From: Branchiostoma belcheri
Taxonomy: Eukaryota > Chordata > Leptocardii > Amphioxiformes > Branchiostomatidae
Direction of reading: 5' to 3'
NCBI RefSeq assembly: GCF_001625305.1
Contig: NW_017804054.1
Coordinates: forward strand, 2,514,042-2,578,041
DNA length: 64,000 nt
Under the pieces are notes generated by a model. The model made no database searches. It was not told the DNA's origin and saw only the letters and a list, made by a program, of their open reading frames with translations. This document shows positions 12,656 to 25,860 of this stretch, piece by piece. Positions within the stretch are counted from its first letter, which is position 1. Every line of letters begins with the position of its first letter. Position numbers and translations under genes: made by a program.

Positions 12656-12897
12656 TGATAGTTACTCATCTCGGAAGCTGAAGGACGCAATGTAGGAGAA
12701 ATGGAATTCAGAGGAAGTTATAAATTGACCCCTACGGTGTAGTACAAAGACAAGTTTTTCCATTATGCATCATCCCATATAACTCCTGAGGCTTGAATTG
12801 TAACCCCCGACTACGTTTTTTGCGAATTCGGGACTAGAATTATTTTTGACGTTTTAGGGCTTTACCGAGTCAGTTTTAGGCCATGGGCCCAGTTTGT

Positions 12898-15800
12898 TTA
12901 GCCGGAGGTACCGACTTGGGTATCTCGTGTTCTATTGTCATATCTGGAAGTAGTTCGAGAATTGTATTTTGACATGGCAAAGTCTCCTACAAATTTATCT
13001 TTCCGAGCCATTTTCTTTAATTCCTTTCGAATGTTTCTGTTGAAGTAGCCATATATTATTGGGTTTATAGAATTGTTGATGTATGAAAGCCAATTTGCTA
13101 TTGGATAGATCCAAACATAGGCGAAATTCTGTTGATCCTCACTTAGGTTGCCAAAGTCGGCAAGCATCATCAAGGTGAATATGGGAAGGTAGGACAGAGA
13201 AAATAGTACGCCAACTGCAACCATCATTTTCACAACCTTAACTTTTCTCTGCATGGGGGTACCTTGACCATCACCCCGCACTTTAACGACACCCGGTGGC
13301 ATCATGAACCACACTTGCACGCCGACCCGAGTGTACAAGATAGTTATGATAGTGAGAGGGCCAACATAACTAATAACAAGCAGTGAGACTGTGAAAATCT
13401 TTCTGGAATTATGGAAAGGCCAGTTCTCCAAACATGTATGTAGGGTTAGATCTATATCGTTGTAGACTTGGTAGTGGCTTTCTTGAACAATGAATATCGG
13501 AATGCTGAGGGTGATGGCCATGGCCCACACAAGTATTATGACACGAGCAGCTACTGTGGACGTAAAGGTGTGGGTTGTCGGGTGCACGACAGCATAAAAC
13601 CTGTATACACAAAACAATTAACGTTATAGATTAACAATCATTATGGTACTAAATGAAGCAAGTACAAAATTAACATATTTAAAGTTAATGTTTTAGATCC
13701 AACACAAAGAAATTCTCTCCCCTAGAACTTCGACCAGTCACTCTGGTCAGTAGACACAGTAGACTGACCCTGTAAGACTTGTCACGTGGCTTCTCTGAAG
13801 TGTGACGTCAACAGTGTGTCAAAAGTATGTTGTAGACTATGTCGTCCCCCGCCGCGGTTGAATTAAATGTGATTGGCCCAAGTGCAAAATGCCCTCTTTA
13901 CCCCTCTCAGAAAAAGTATTGTTCGGTGTCCAATGTTCTTACCTTTGACCCATTGTTGACGTCACACTTCAAAGAAGCCATGTGACAAGCCTCACTGGAT
14001 CGGTCTACGGAGGAAGACCAGTCAAAAGCTCTAGCCGAGAGAATTTTTTTGTGTTGTATCTAAAGTTTTAAGTTTAAACATGCAACTACCAACACGTACG
14101 TAAATAAAATTTCATGATAGTACAAATTGTACATTGATGGGATGAAACTCAACAGTGCCATCTACCGGAATTCTTGGAACTAAAATTAACACCTTACAGT
14201 GTGGGCATGCTTCCTGTACGATTATAATATAATGATTTTAGGGAGGGGTATTTAAGTTGTTAATTAAAGAAAGAGAACCATGCAATCTTCAAGCAGATTT
14301 ACATGTGGCATGGCTTTTTGCATGGTTGTGATTTTTTGTTCCACACTGCTGCCACCGGTAAAGATGCTTCGAGATTACATTTTGTACACCGTTTGAAGTA
14401 GAGAACACTGAGGACTTCTTGATTTTTTAGAATAAAAGGGGGAAAATGCATAAGGTGATGTAGATGTTTTTATTGTAGGCACCCACCTGTCAAAGGCGAT
14501 GGCCACAAGGGTGAAAAGTGATGCTGCTACTGTGATGATCTGCATGGCAGGGAACACCTTACACATAACCTCACCAAACGGCCAACCTGCAACGATTCCG
14601 AGTAACATGAAAATACGCATTAATTGAAAATATGATAAATGATATACCATTTACGAAGTACGTTAAGTATCTACCTCAAATGTTCAATCTGATACTTACA
14701 TAACTGTCATTATCAGTAAAATATATCCGTTCATGCAAGGAAGGAATGGACTGCAAGAAAACACGTTGTGGAACAATTTACAACTTATACTAGCTCTATG
14801 ATCTTTCTGAAGAACGTGTTGCTGAATAACCTTGTACAAAAAGACTTGATTCTTGAGAGGTATGTTGCTAAATGAATTTCTAAGCTGTCTTCTTCTTCGA
14901 CATGAGAGCCCTCGCTTCATAAAAAGTTTTACCAAAGATGATAAATGACAGCTATGTCTGGTAATGGTTACTTTTATTATACCAAACAAGTTAGAATTTA
15001 GTGCTGAGTAGTTAGAGTAGTCACATATTATATTGTTATCCCTTGTCCATCCTTAGCTTTACTTCCATGTAACATATACTTGCAATTAGCCTACGGGTAG
15101 GAACTTGCAATAAACTTCCATTACAGTTAACTAGCTGTAGGCGCACATATGTAGATTTCCGGTGTGTATTAACCGCAATTGGTAAATCCCGAATTTTGTG
15201 AAGTGAGCCCTGCATATCTATCCCAATGTACTTTTAGCCGTCCCAAGTTACGTTTAATAGGTACGTCCGGGAATAGTCGCGGCATATATACCACATAAGT
15301 CTGATAATGGTGGCCTAAGGTACCAAAAGGAACCCTTGAGGGACATACTATGAACTTATCGTCAATACAACAATCAATGCAGTACCAAATGCTAAAAAAT
15401 ATCAGACCATGAAATTGGATATTTTCAAGACATAGTGATGTGCCATTCTAATCTGAGTCCCCTATCATATAGATATAAACCCTCTAATGGTCAGCGTTTT
15501 ATCAAACACATTAAGCTATTTCATTCAATACCTGAGAGTATTGTTGCTTGATAGTTTTCTATACGTTTAAAACAAATCGAAGATTCCAAAGTTCAGCTAC
15601 TTTTCCTTCTTATGAGCTATGTTTCTAAATGATTCACAGCATGCAGCTATTGATTCAAACTTTTCCCCACATCACCTCTGATGATATGGTCCACCAGCGT
15701 GAAGGGCATACAGAAGATGGCAGACAGCATGTCACTAACGGCCAGATTGAAGACGAAGTAATTCGTCACGTTACGCATGTGGGGAATCTTCAGGATGACG

Positions 15801-15946
15801 TAGCAGACGATGCTGTTTCCTATCATCGTCACCATGAACGTGATGACGTAGCCGACCACGAAGAGAGCTATGATAGCCGGAGGATGCTTTAACATAGAGA
15901 TGTACGTGTCCATGTTGTCAGTAGTGTTGGACACCGTCGAGTTCAT
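12898..15946 (-). CDS. NPFF/RFamide-receptor-like GPCR, gene A (3 coding exons)
   Basis: Join of 15946-15676, 14586-14487 and 13600-12898 on the minus strand gives 357 residues; all junctions are GT-AG (phases 1 and 2) and the reading frame closes. The protein is a seven-transmembrane receptor most like neuropeptide FF receptors: N-terminal sequons N2 and N7, LAVSD (69-72), a WPFG motif after intron 1 (92-95), C99/C180 disulfide pair, DRF (123-125), D272 at the top of TM6 (the acidic residue that meets the C-terminal Arg of RFamide/RYamide peptides in this family) and NPIIY (303-307). It is the most divergent of the four paralogues: TM6 has LSYLP instead of SWLP, the third cytoplasmic loop differs, and the Ser/Arg-rich tail lacks a palmitoylation Cys. 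A polypyrimidine acceptor ends five bases before the ATG, so an upstream non-coding exon is likely. Ligand unknown; an NPY-family receptor is the nearest alternative. Confidence 0.9.
13692..14064. mobile_element. MITE-like element with long inverted arms, in intron 2 of gene A
   Basis: The ends mirror each other: TTTAGATCCAACAC at 13692-13705 versus GTGTTGTATCTAAA at 14051-14064. The inner arms also mirror each other (GACCAGTCA.., the TTGTCAC(G)TGGCTTC block, GTGTGACGTCAACA / TGTTGACGTCACAC). The ~370-bp unit has no ORF. A related half-copy lies at 25672-25860. It is a non-autonomous, probably DNA-type element lying wholly inside the intron, so it does not interrupt the gene. Confidence 0.65.
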
Positions 15947-15992
15947 GCTTCCTGCAGAAGAAAAAAATGACGCTGGTTAAATTTGGGTATGG

Positions 15993-16120
15993 TTTTTGAT
16001 TTGATTTGATTTATTCGCACATAAATAACATCACTAATAGCTAATTTCACAAAACATAAACAACAGGCAAAAAGCCTTGGTGGCTTGTTTGAATCCCAAT
16101 CTTTATCATATTCTTACATT
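15993..16120 (-). mobile_element. Retroelement-like 3' end with (TCAAA)n tail (minus strand)
   Basis: Minus-strand reading ends ..TATTTATGTGCGAATAAATCAAATCAAATCAAAAA, i.e. an AATAAA followed by a pentamer tail typical of some LINE and SINE 3' ends. It lies in the likely 5' UTR intron of gene A. The body is not recognisable. Confidence 0.4.
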
Positions 16121-19100
16121 ATTACATTGAATGAATCAAATGAATATAATTCAGGAAGTAAATAACAATAAGCAAGAAAGGCATTTTGTCCTCAACATTA
16201 ATTGCATTTGTATACTGTTATTTCAGCACATCTAAAATGTCCGAAATGTACTTGATTAAATCAAATGTAAGGTAATGTAGTCCATTTCAACTATCAGTCG
16301 AGAGCTAAATTTAGAAAATATCGCTCGGTACATACTATATGTAAATTGAACCCCATAGTGTGTATATCGCCACCGGAAAGTGATCAATCAATCATGTGCC
16401 ATGGCGACAGGAATACGATTCACCGTGTCTCATTGGAACAAGAGCGGCTTGTGAGAACGTGCCATGGGTACCAGATACCACTCAGTTAATATGTATATCC
16501 ACAAAGTCCCAAGTGGTCTCTGCTGGAGTTATTGCCCTCTCTCTGTGAAGTAACCTGCAAACTCGCTGCATGTTACGTGCGAAGTTCTGGAAGGTACACA
16601 GGATTTCTAAGATTTAGGTATTAACTCTGCAAATTATAATTTGTCTGCTTAACCATGTTAAGGATCACTTAAGTTAACTACATACTAAAAATCACGACAA
16701 TCGGTCTACCATTTTTTCATGTATCCTTCTTCAACTATTTAAAAAAATGCCCCTGCAGTTTCAAAAGAACTCTTAGAGGGGCCACTTTCAGCAAATTTTA
16801 CATCGAAATCTAAAGCTCCGCTGCAGTACCCCAGGTCCCCGCTTGAAACCATTATTAAACATGACCTTCCTATTCGTGAATCCTACCTATCCACTTAATA
16901 TAGTATAATTCAATTCACACTCGTTATGTTGTCTATATAAGAGTACATACTTACATACACAAGCCAATGCAATATCGTGGGAAACCGCCAGGAGAACCAT
17001 ATTCGAACTTGACATTCTATCTACAACCGCTACTCACCTTCCAAATACCATCAAGATCTATTCCGTTTACAGGTTTTGAGTTCTGCTGTTGACATTCTTT
17101 GAGATTCAGACCACAGCCACTTCACCATGGCTTATCCGAGAACATAACTTTCGTCTCGAAGCATTGCATTATCAATGTTTTTTCTCCCTGAAAGATAAGT
17201 TACTTATACTTACTGACACGCAAGAAACTGGATCATGACTGCAATAATCCGAGGCCTTAAGAGACCAGACGATAATACTTTCCTTTATCCTCCTGATCCC
17301 GCCCGAATACGTTTAATCAGAGCACTTTATCCTTTGAAAATGACTCCCCTAATCCGATAGAGCTCAAGTCTCCATGGTGTTAGCTGTTGCAATTTTATCA
17401 CCTACGTTATTCTTGTACTATAGATGCTCCGCATTGAATTTACAAGGGACGTTAAACAAGATATAAGAATTAACTGCCAATCCAAACATCCTTTGACCGG
17501 CGTTTAAAAGAAATGGCCTATAAAGATGATGGTAAGGTCCATAAATATATATTTTTTTATCTTGAAAAAAAATCTTATCACCTTGATCACATAGGCACAA
17601 TTAGAAAGGAGTCGTCGGTAATAAGACGCTGCAGGGTGGTAGATTAATTTTCCACGCATCTTCGCAAAGGCAATTAAGTGTTTTATTACAGCATCATTAC
17701 CCTCTTCCAGGGACGTGGTATGAATGATATTGAAAAAACAAATGCATTACATTACGAGACACATGAGTATTCTATGTTCACGCCCATTCTTTGTTAGTAG
17801 GGGCAATTGCTGTCAAATGTTATCAACGGGCCAAAACTCAATGACGACTTTTAAAATTGCTGAAATACAAAACTTAAAGTTCCAAACTCTAGCACACGAG
17901 GTAAACTCATTTTAAACCTAAATAATCTTCTTTGGACCGATGCCCAGCATGTCATAATTAAACGTTAAGAATTAATAGCAAGCCAATAATAATTGTTGTA
18001 AGCTATATTAGCTTCTCGGGAAAATATATTTCAGTCATAAGGTTTGAATGTTTATAGTCAAAGTCTAAACTGGACTTTTCAAAAAACCTTTCAATGGACC
18101 TTGCAGTCATAATATCAATACCTAGTATTTTTGCGTCTCCGATTAATAGTAAACCATAAGTTGGCTAAATTTCCCATAGGACATTGTAGTGCTTAAGGCA
18201 TGTGACAAAGATGAAGAGAACAGTAACAAGGTAGCCTGAGAATACATCATTATCTTGGGGAAATATTTTGAACAGAGGAAAGAAAGCTGTTCAGGCTTGG
18301 CACCGTTTCAAGTTATTTTACTTCAAGATACAATTTTTTTTTTAATTTTGCAGCAGAGAATATAACAAACATTGACAGCGTGTCTATGAAGTCTGGGACA
18401 TTTGTTATTCACCCTAATTCTCGTATGATAGAATTAACACTCATCCCTCTGGCCTTTAGTTACTTAATAGGATTAATTACAATGATTGATTTTCTTTAAT
18501 TACTTTTGCCGGGGATACATGTCATTCTCCGCTTGGGAATGAAAACGACTCTATTTTACCGATTACCGATGCGGTCAGAGAGAAGCCGAGGAATCGTCTT
18601 TCACGGCCGCGTTTCGTTTTGCGCAGTTCATAATTAGAGCACTGGAACTTTTCAAACTATTCAAGACATACCATATATGGCTAAATTCTGTCGACGGAAT
18701 TTACACTGATGCCTCGTGAGTTTTTACAGAAATAAATTTTGTTTTAAATCTAGGGGATCTAATAAATTGAAAGAGTGTATTTATCATTAACCAATTCTAC
18801 GGCGAACTATATAGCTACAAGTTAAATGAGTAACTTTCCTTAGCATAAATACAAGAACTACTCGTAAGGAACTTTGATGGGCAACGGAAGTATGGCATTT
18901 TTTTGATGGCCAATGTCCTGTTGAGGAGAGCGCGGAAATATATAGCCATCCACGTTACATAAAAGAAGGTATTCACTTGATGGGAAGATCATAAAAGTTT
19001 TTTTGTGAAAGTACGTGATGCGATAAAGCTAACTGACTTTTGGCGCCGGATTTGACAGGGATGACATTATCATAGAAACCTTTATGCATTTCAGATTGCA

Positions 19101-22100
19101 TTTCGCATCGTGAGGCCAAGGCATTAAAAAATAACTTTCACGAAGCTTTTCAGAGGAAAGTTGTTTTCATAGACGTGAGACCCTGTGATTGATGGTCAGT
19201 CATCTGGGAAGAAATCTAAGCAATTACGTTGGCCACGCACTGGGATTCTTGCACATTACACCCATTGTATCGCTGAAGAACATTCCAAAAAGGTCACATT
19301 GAGGTTAAGCAAGTTCCACTCGGTTACACTCAGGGTATAGAGAGATGCTCTTAGAGGAATAGAAAATTCAAAGAACGCATTTGCTAAATCCATTAGAAAC
19401 TAGCCAGGCTTTGGTATCTTCTTAGGTAGGGGATGCCTTATAACCTTGGAAAGTCACTCAGAAGAAGGTAAAACGTTTCAAACAAGAAATGGTTTTCAAT
19501 GGGGATGTTATGATGGCTAAGGGAGACTTTACTCAACACGGAAAGTGGCCTAATGGATGGGTGAACTCTATGATTGCGAGTTACAAACATGTTCTAGGAC
19601 TTTAGACATTACACTCGATATTTGCATTTCTAGTAGGCTGTCGCTACAAGATAACTAGCAAAAAAAACCGTAATGTTTAGCACGTTTGATTTCAGATTCA
19701 TCTATCTAACAAGCGTTACCTAGTGAGATCCTCAAAAACACTAAGTACTGGGACTTTTTTTACCATGCTACATTCGTCAGAATTACTAGATCTTGAATAT
19801 TTGACATTTAATGTAACGGCCCCCTAAGCAAGACTTATGATAGCATTTGTAAGAAAACGCTACCATCATTCTGCGTTGGTCATTAACGCCTTAGACTTGT
19901 CTCGGGGATTTAACCCTGGAACTGTTTTGACTACAAGGGATTTTGGATCCGAGCCAAACAGACGTTTTCTTAAAGCCACTGGCTTTCTTCAACGATGTGC
20001 ACGAGTAAAAGCTTGCCGTGACTGTTCACTAATAAGGCAAGGTTTCATTATTTCCTTGGATAAATCATTTTAGTAAACGCAACGTTACATTATGGTGTAT
20101 TATTTTACAATCCCTGGTTAATATTGAAGAATTCATCTTATGCGATTTAATCTTCCTGTATGAAACAGACCCATCTCAAATGATATTTCATTATCTGATA
20201 GAACATTATCTGCAGCTACGTACATTCAGAATAAAACGCCCAGAAGGGAAGAACCAAGTGAAACACCTGTTATATAACGTTAATAAAGGAACTCAACAGC
20301 ATTCCACAAATCACTTAGCTTCTGCCCGCCCCTGATCTCTTTGTAGAACAATAATGTACAGAGAAACGCTGGGACCCCCTCCCATTGCCAACGCCTGGAG
20401 GCTCAATAATGCCTAGTGCCTCTAAGCACGAAATATATATTTTAAAAGTACCATTTTTCTTCGAACCACATCCATATGCACATACATATTCGCCTCAGTG
20501 AACTCCTTATCTGTGTATTATTTAAAACCTACTGTATGTAAGCTTTTATCGTAAATGACCCTAGTGGGAGCATTTCCATTTGTATAAAAAACGAGTTTGA
20601 TTGTCATCTTGCCTTTGTGGACCGTTTTGCCGTTGTGGAGAAAAAACAAGATAAAAAGAATGTGTTCAGGCTATTCGGCTTTTCTAAGGCATCCATAGCA
20701 GTAGAGTGCCAAACTCCGTCATGCCTAACATAGCCTGGAGGAGGCTTTTTCAATATAGAAAAGTTTTCTTTAGTCATTAGCAACTACACTTTGTAGATGA
20801 AGTTTCGGCTTTATCGCAAAGCCGTTGATCCAAATAGCCGGTGGGAAGATTTTATCATGTTCACGGGGTAATAGGATTTTAACATTCATGTCTGGTGCTG
20901 AATATATCATTTGAACATGCTCACACCACGCATTCCATTTCATGTTTTCACGATATGCCATGAGAAATGCAGCAACGGGCTTTTTTTAATCTTCCAAGTG
21001 TTAGCCTCATCAGGTAGTCGTCTTTTGCTTTCGCCCAACTCAGCAGTCTACGATACTATTAACACATCCAATACAGTCACAGAGGCACTATGCATTCACA
21101 CTGTTACTACCATATTCAGACATATAATGTTTGGTGATCAAGAAGAGAAACTTATCTTACCTGGCCAGACTGCTTCGGGCGATCTACTTTAAGGGACTCG
21201 GTGGCGGGAAGCAATTTTCAAGTTGACTGTCCTTCTTGGAGCTTCAGCGGGAATGAACTAACTGCACCCTCTTGAAACTTTAAATACGTACGTGTCAGAG
21301 CGGGCCATACCACTTTCCTTTCTACCGGGATGACAGTTTATCTTGTGCAATTCCAGTAACACCATGGTACAGAGAAACGTGTAACAGGTAAAGTGCGTTA
21401 TGAATTTCTACCACCTGCCGAAATGGTTTATTCCGGATATAATTATTTATCTTTATGTACACATTTCTTGTACTAGTCCCTGTGTATAGAATAGTGTTCT
21501 CTTAAGCCTCTAGGATGTGCATTTGCGTTGGCAAGTAAAAAGGCTGTTAATAGTGGCTTTCAAGTCAGAAGGTCTAGCAGATAAGTCACATTTACTGGCT
21601 GTACTATCTCCCAAAAACCAAGCTTGCTAAGAATAACATTGAATAAACCCATTGAAATAGAAAGGATCGTCACGGAATAAAATGAATTACATGGTTGATA
21701 CTCCACAATAAAGGAACAAAAAATAACAATTTCTGGAAGCTATCCTACAAAACGTTCCATTATGATGGTCGTGATGTAGATGCCATAGCAAGAACTAACT
21801 TTAAGCTAGGAAGATACAACCACCCACTGTCAGTATCACGGAAACCTTTTTAAAACGATGAGATACCGTGCATGACTGGATTACAAGATTGTAATCAAAC
21901 TTCACCTTTTGATTTTTATTGGTCTGGAATCTCTTGTCACGAATCCTGTCTGCTGCGGCCGACAATAAAGTCTAATTCTCTCCACTCATGTGTAAAGTCA
22001 TGGGCAATCAAATCGTCACGTCGCATACTTTACGTTCATCCATATGTCATGACAACTGAAATACTGACTTGAATCGAGAGATTAGGGCGGCTTTAAATCT

Positions 22101-24220
22101 CTAATAGTGAGAACATAAAATAAATGTTCCCCACAGTTGATGTTCCTTTATGTCATGATTGTGCTGCTGTGCACGTAGCATGAAAGGGAAAAAAAGCCTA
22201 CTGCTTACATCCTAGTACGATCACTAATACTGACGCAGATGTTAACAAAGTGTCTTTGAAGGCTAGACGTGGGTGGATGAAGGCTGCATGCCTTTTTGGG
22301 CCCATGATTCGACTATTCTGACAACAGCAGCAGCCCACCAATGAGCTAGTTTTGGATGGTTGCGAAACATTTTTTTTTGCGGTTTCCAGGATTTATTTCA
22401 CAATATCCAGTAATTATGAGTATTCCAATGTCTTTGAAAATGCGTGAAACTTAACCAGATATGTAACAAATTTATGTCACCAATGTCTGTCTGTAGTGGT
22501 GCATCGAATTTTTTGTTAGTGTCTAATTATCTCGTTATGTTTGACCTTAGCTGCTCCTATAACACTTGCTTATAGACTATATCTTTTAAAATCTGAATCC
22601 GTTACTATTTGAACAATAAACAAGGTAGACCAATATGCAAAGATATCTGAAATATTGTAAAATAAGTAGTATAAAGTTTCTTCAAACTTTACATGCATAC
22701 AGGTCATTTCAAATGTCGTCCATGAGTAAGGTTCAAACGAAGTTAGGCGTACTCCAACATTCCTTGATGGATGTTGTCTTAAATCCTTCCATACGTTGAC
22801 GCGAGAAGAAGTAGTATTCTATTGATCTTACCCAGACTTGGAGTGTGGATCAGCCCCAGACTTCCCTGCAGTCTCACCTTGATAAGTCCTGACGCCGTCT
22901 CGGTTGACGACTTGTGACCTTCAAAGCACGCAACGGGGCTTCTGCGTTGATTATGAGAACCATTCGGGCATGGAGAAACCATATCATACAACGTGGAAAT
23001 ATTACACACACAGGGATTAGGTCAGATTATCAATATCGTAACTAATATCTTGGAAATGTTTGAAAATATGTCTCAAACATTCATTTTTGGAAGTTTGCTT
23101 GCAAAAAGAGTACATGCTGCACAGAAATATTAACCAGCGTGGATTGCACTTAAGTCAGAATGTGTATAAAGGTTATTTCTCATAGAAGTGTGCGTGTGTA
23201 TATGACCAATGGGATCCTTATAAGTCTATATTATCTATTGTGTAGTTAAATGGCGGCAAATAGTCAAATTACCTTTATCTTTATGTAAATATCAAGTCAG
23301 TCAGAGACAGATGTCTTTATCTACCTCTTGCTATTTAGAAAATATATTAGAGCTAGGAAGATGCCTGAAACTCCTCAGACTAACATATCACTGATTTCAG
23401 CAAAAAATCCTCCGAGATTAGAGAAGATATAAGTTCCAATGCAGCAAGGGATTAAAATAAATTTCTACGGTGGGCTTCCGCATAGGTTTCCATGGATTTC
23501 ACGCACTAGTGTGCCAATGACGTCAGCCAATTCATAGCAGGCTTATAAGTAATATACGTGTAGAATATAGACAGCCTTTGAACTTCCGATATGTCTTTGA
23601 AAGTTGCCTCAGACAATGATTCTAATATAAATGCGCATACATGTATGACACACTTGAAAAATATTCTTGCTTTCATGTTTGCATCAAAACAACCAATTAT
23701 TATTATTATAATTGTGTACTGTATTCATATTTAGTTTCGTTATATGTTGAATTATTGAAAATGTAAACATTGGTAAATGTACTTCTTTACCACTTATTTA
23801 ATCTTACATATATTGATTTAAGATAGAGTAGCTATCCTATCAATCATTCTGAGCTTCTGAAATTGAAGCAAGGTTTGCTCTGAATAAGGTCACTGCAAGG
23901 AAGCAATTTGGAAAATAGCTTACTGAAATATTTGTAGGTGTCCTCAAAGTTATGAAAGGAGATGTGTCAATGTCAACAAACTTATGAAAGACTGTAAATT
24001 TCCGGTATGTTCTGCTGGGTTTGAAACACAATTTTCCTTAAATTAAATTGACAGCAATGAGTTACCTTACCCAAATGACATTTGCTTGGTATCCAGGTAG
24101 CCGTGTTTAACCGTCTATGTTGACTTCAAGAAACCTTTCGAACCTTTTCAAACATTTTCGAACGGATACTGGATAACGCATCTAGAAAGGGAAGTATGTG
24201 TGGGTTATAGCAGCACTTAG
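16121..24220. other. Gene-poor stretch, no gene recognised
   Basis: About 8 kb without a coding exon I can identify. Minus-strand donor-like sites (for example CCAG|GTAAGA near 21157 and TCA|GTAAGTA near 17210) could belong to 5' UTR exons of gene A, but nothing else supports them. Short reading frames such as 19837-20073 have no recognisable domain. Confidence 0.45.
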
Positions 24221-24221
24221 T

Positions 24222-24860
24222 AAACTTGTTATCTAATAATCACCTACGGCAGATACCTCTGTCAATTCCAGGAAGCTTTCGAAGGCTTTTGATGTAAAGG
24301 AAATCGTCTTACACAAAAAGGACCCATAATATTACAGTTATCTCAAGTAAGCCCATTATCTGCAAGTGTTAGGCTTTACCCCAATAATTTTGAGCACGTT
24401 ATTCATACTCAACGCCGATACCACATTTGGGTACTTCTTTATTTTCCTCCTCCTCCCCCCTCCCCACACACTGTGCTGGTAATCGCCTAAGACACTTATT
24501 AATTCCCAGGAGGACTTCTAGTGTATCTTGTACAACAAATCCTATTAACACTGTTATAACATGACAGTCATTTAAAGTATCTGTAGGTATTTTGCTTTCA
24601 ACCCATTCGTTTTGAGAACGTTATTCATACTCAACGCCATGACCCCATTTACCCCCCACCCCCCCAACACACACTGTGCTGGTAATCACCTAGAACACAT
24701 TTGATGATTCCAGGAATTCGAAGGCTTCTTATATGTATATGTACATATGCAAGAAAGCCTGTTACACAAAAAGTCATAACAAGTATTTCTAGGTGTTTTT
24801 CTTTCACCTTATTCGTTATCAGTACATTATATATACTCAACACCATGACCTAAAGTGGGT
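24222..24860. repeat. Tandem array of ~210-220-bp units (three or more, diverged)
   Basis: The phrase ATTCATACTCAACGCC recurs at about 24401 and 24622 and, degraded, near 24830. Each is followed by CC-rich sequence, ACACTGTGCTGGTAATC, ATTCC(C)AGGA and an ACACAAAAAG-type block. Adjacent copies differ by substitutions and indels, indicating an old array. The unit is non-coding. Confidence 0.6.
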
Positions 24861-25671
24861 AATCCTCTAAGGCCATGTCCCCTCTCCTCTCCCTTATTAT
24901 GACTAATGGTGTGTACTTGTCCAACTTTAAATGCACCGTGCAGGTGGGCATGGCAGGCCATTTGTAAAAGGGATGCAAGATCACCAAAGGACCCTCTTAC
25001 TAAATGTCTGATTGAAGTGTGTGCAAAATTGGCTTAATTGGCGCATGGTGGGGGAGCTTAAGTAGTACAGCTGTGATTAGAAAGGAACGTTAAGTTCCTC
25101 AGTCAATGGGTAACAGAGTTACAGAGTAACAGAGTTCACTGGTAAAATAAAAGGAACTAAAATAGTGGAGGGCTAACATTGTCTTCTATGCTCACAAATG
25201 TTAACACAACTCTCTGCATATGTTGGGCAAAAGTTTTCTTTTTTTCAAACCCAGGGAATTATCTTAGCTCAAACTCAAGTAACAACATAGACAATATTCT
25301 GGGGCATTACAAACAGCGTGGTGTACCAATACGTGTGCGGCATTAGGAAGGAATAAGTTAAGTATTTTCTTCGTGGTGTTAATCGTTACGTATATAATGA
25401 GATGAAGGCAGCTGAATGACTGAGAGTGGCGCATGTACAGGCCTTAAAAGCAGCGTGTCTAGTTGTAAGTGATTAGATGAGGAAATACGTACAGTAATGA
25501 TTGATAGATAATGATTTCAAAATGTGTCCAAAACACCTTTATATATTTGGGACTTCTTCTGGCACATTTTGCAAATAATTGCTCAGGGATAAAGTCAAAT
25601 GCTACTTTACATCTCATGCTATCATTAAGGTTCATCCATATTGGTGTTTACATGTAACAGTTAAAACTGTA

Positions 25672-25860
25672 CATCCAGCACAACGAAGTTCTCTCACCTA
25701 CAGCTTTCGACCAGTTACTCCGGTCTTCCTCAGTAGACTGACCCAGTAAAACTTGTCACTTGGCTTATTGGAAGTGTGACGTCAACACTGGGTAAAAGGT
25801 ATCTGGTAGACGATGTCAGCCCCCGTCGCAGTTAAGTGAAGGGTTACATCTTGGCGACGT
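25672..25860. mobile_element. Partial copy of the 13692-14064 MITE family
   Basis: Shares with the gene A intron element the ordered blocks TTCGACCAGT, AGTAGACTGACCC, ACTTGTCAC, TGGCTT, GAAGTGTGACGTCAACA and GGTAGACGATGTC. The right arm is not seen, so this looks like a truncated copy. Confidence 0.55.
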
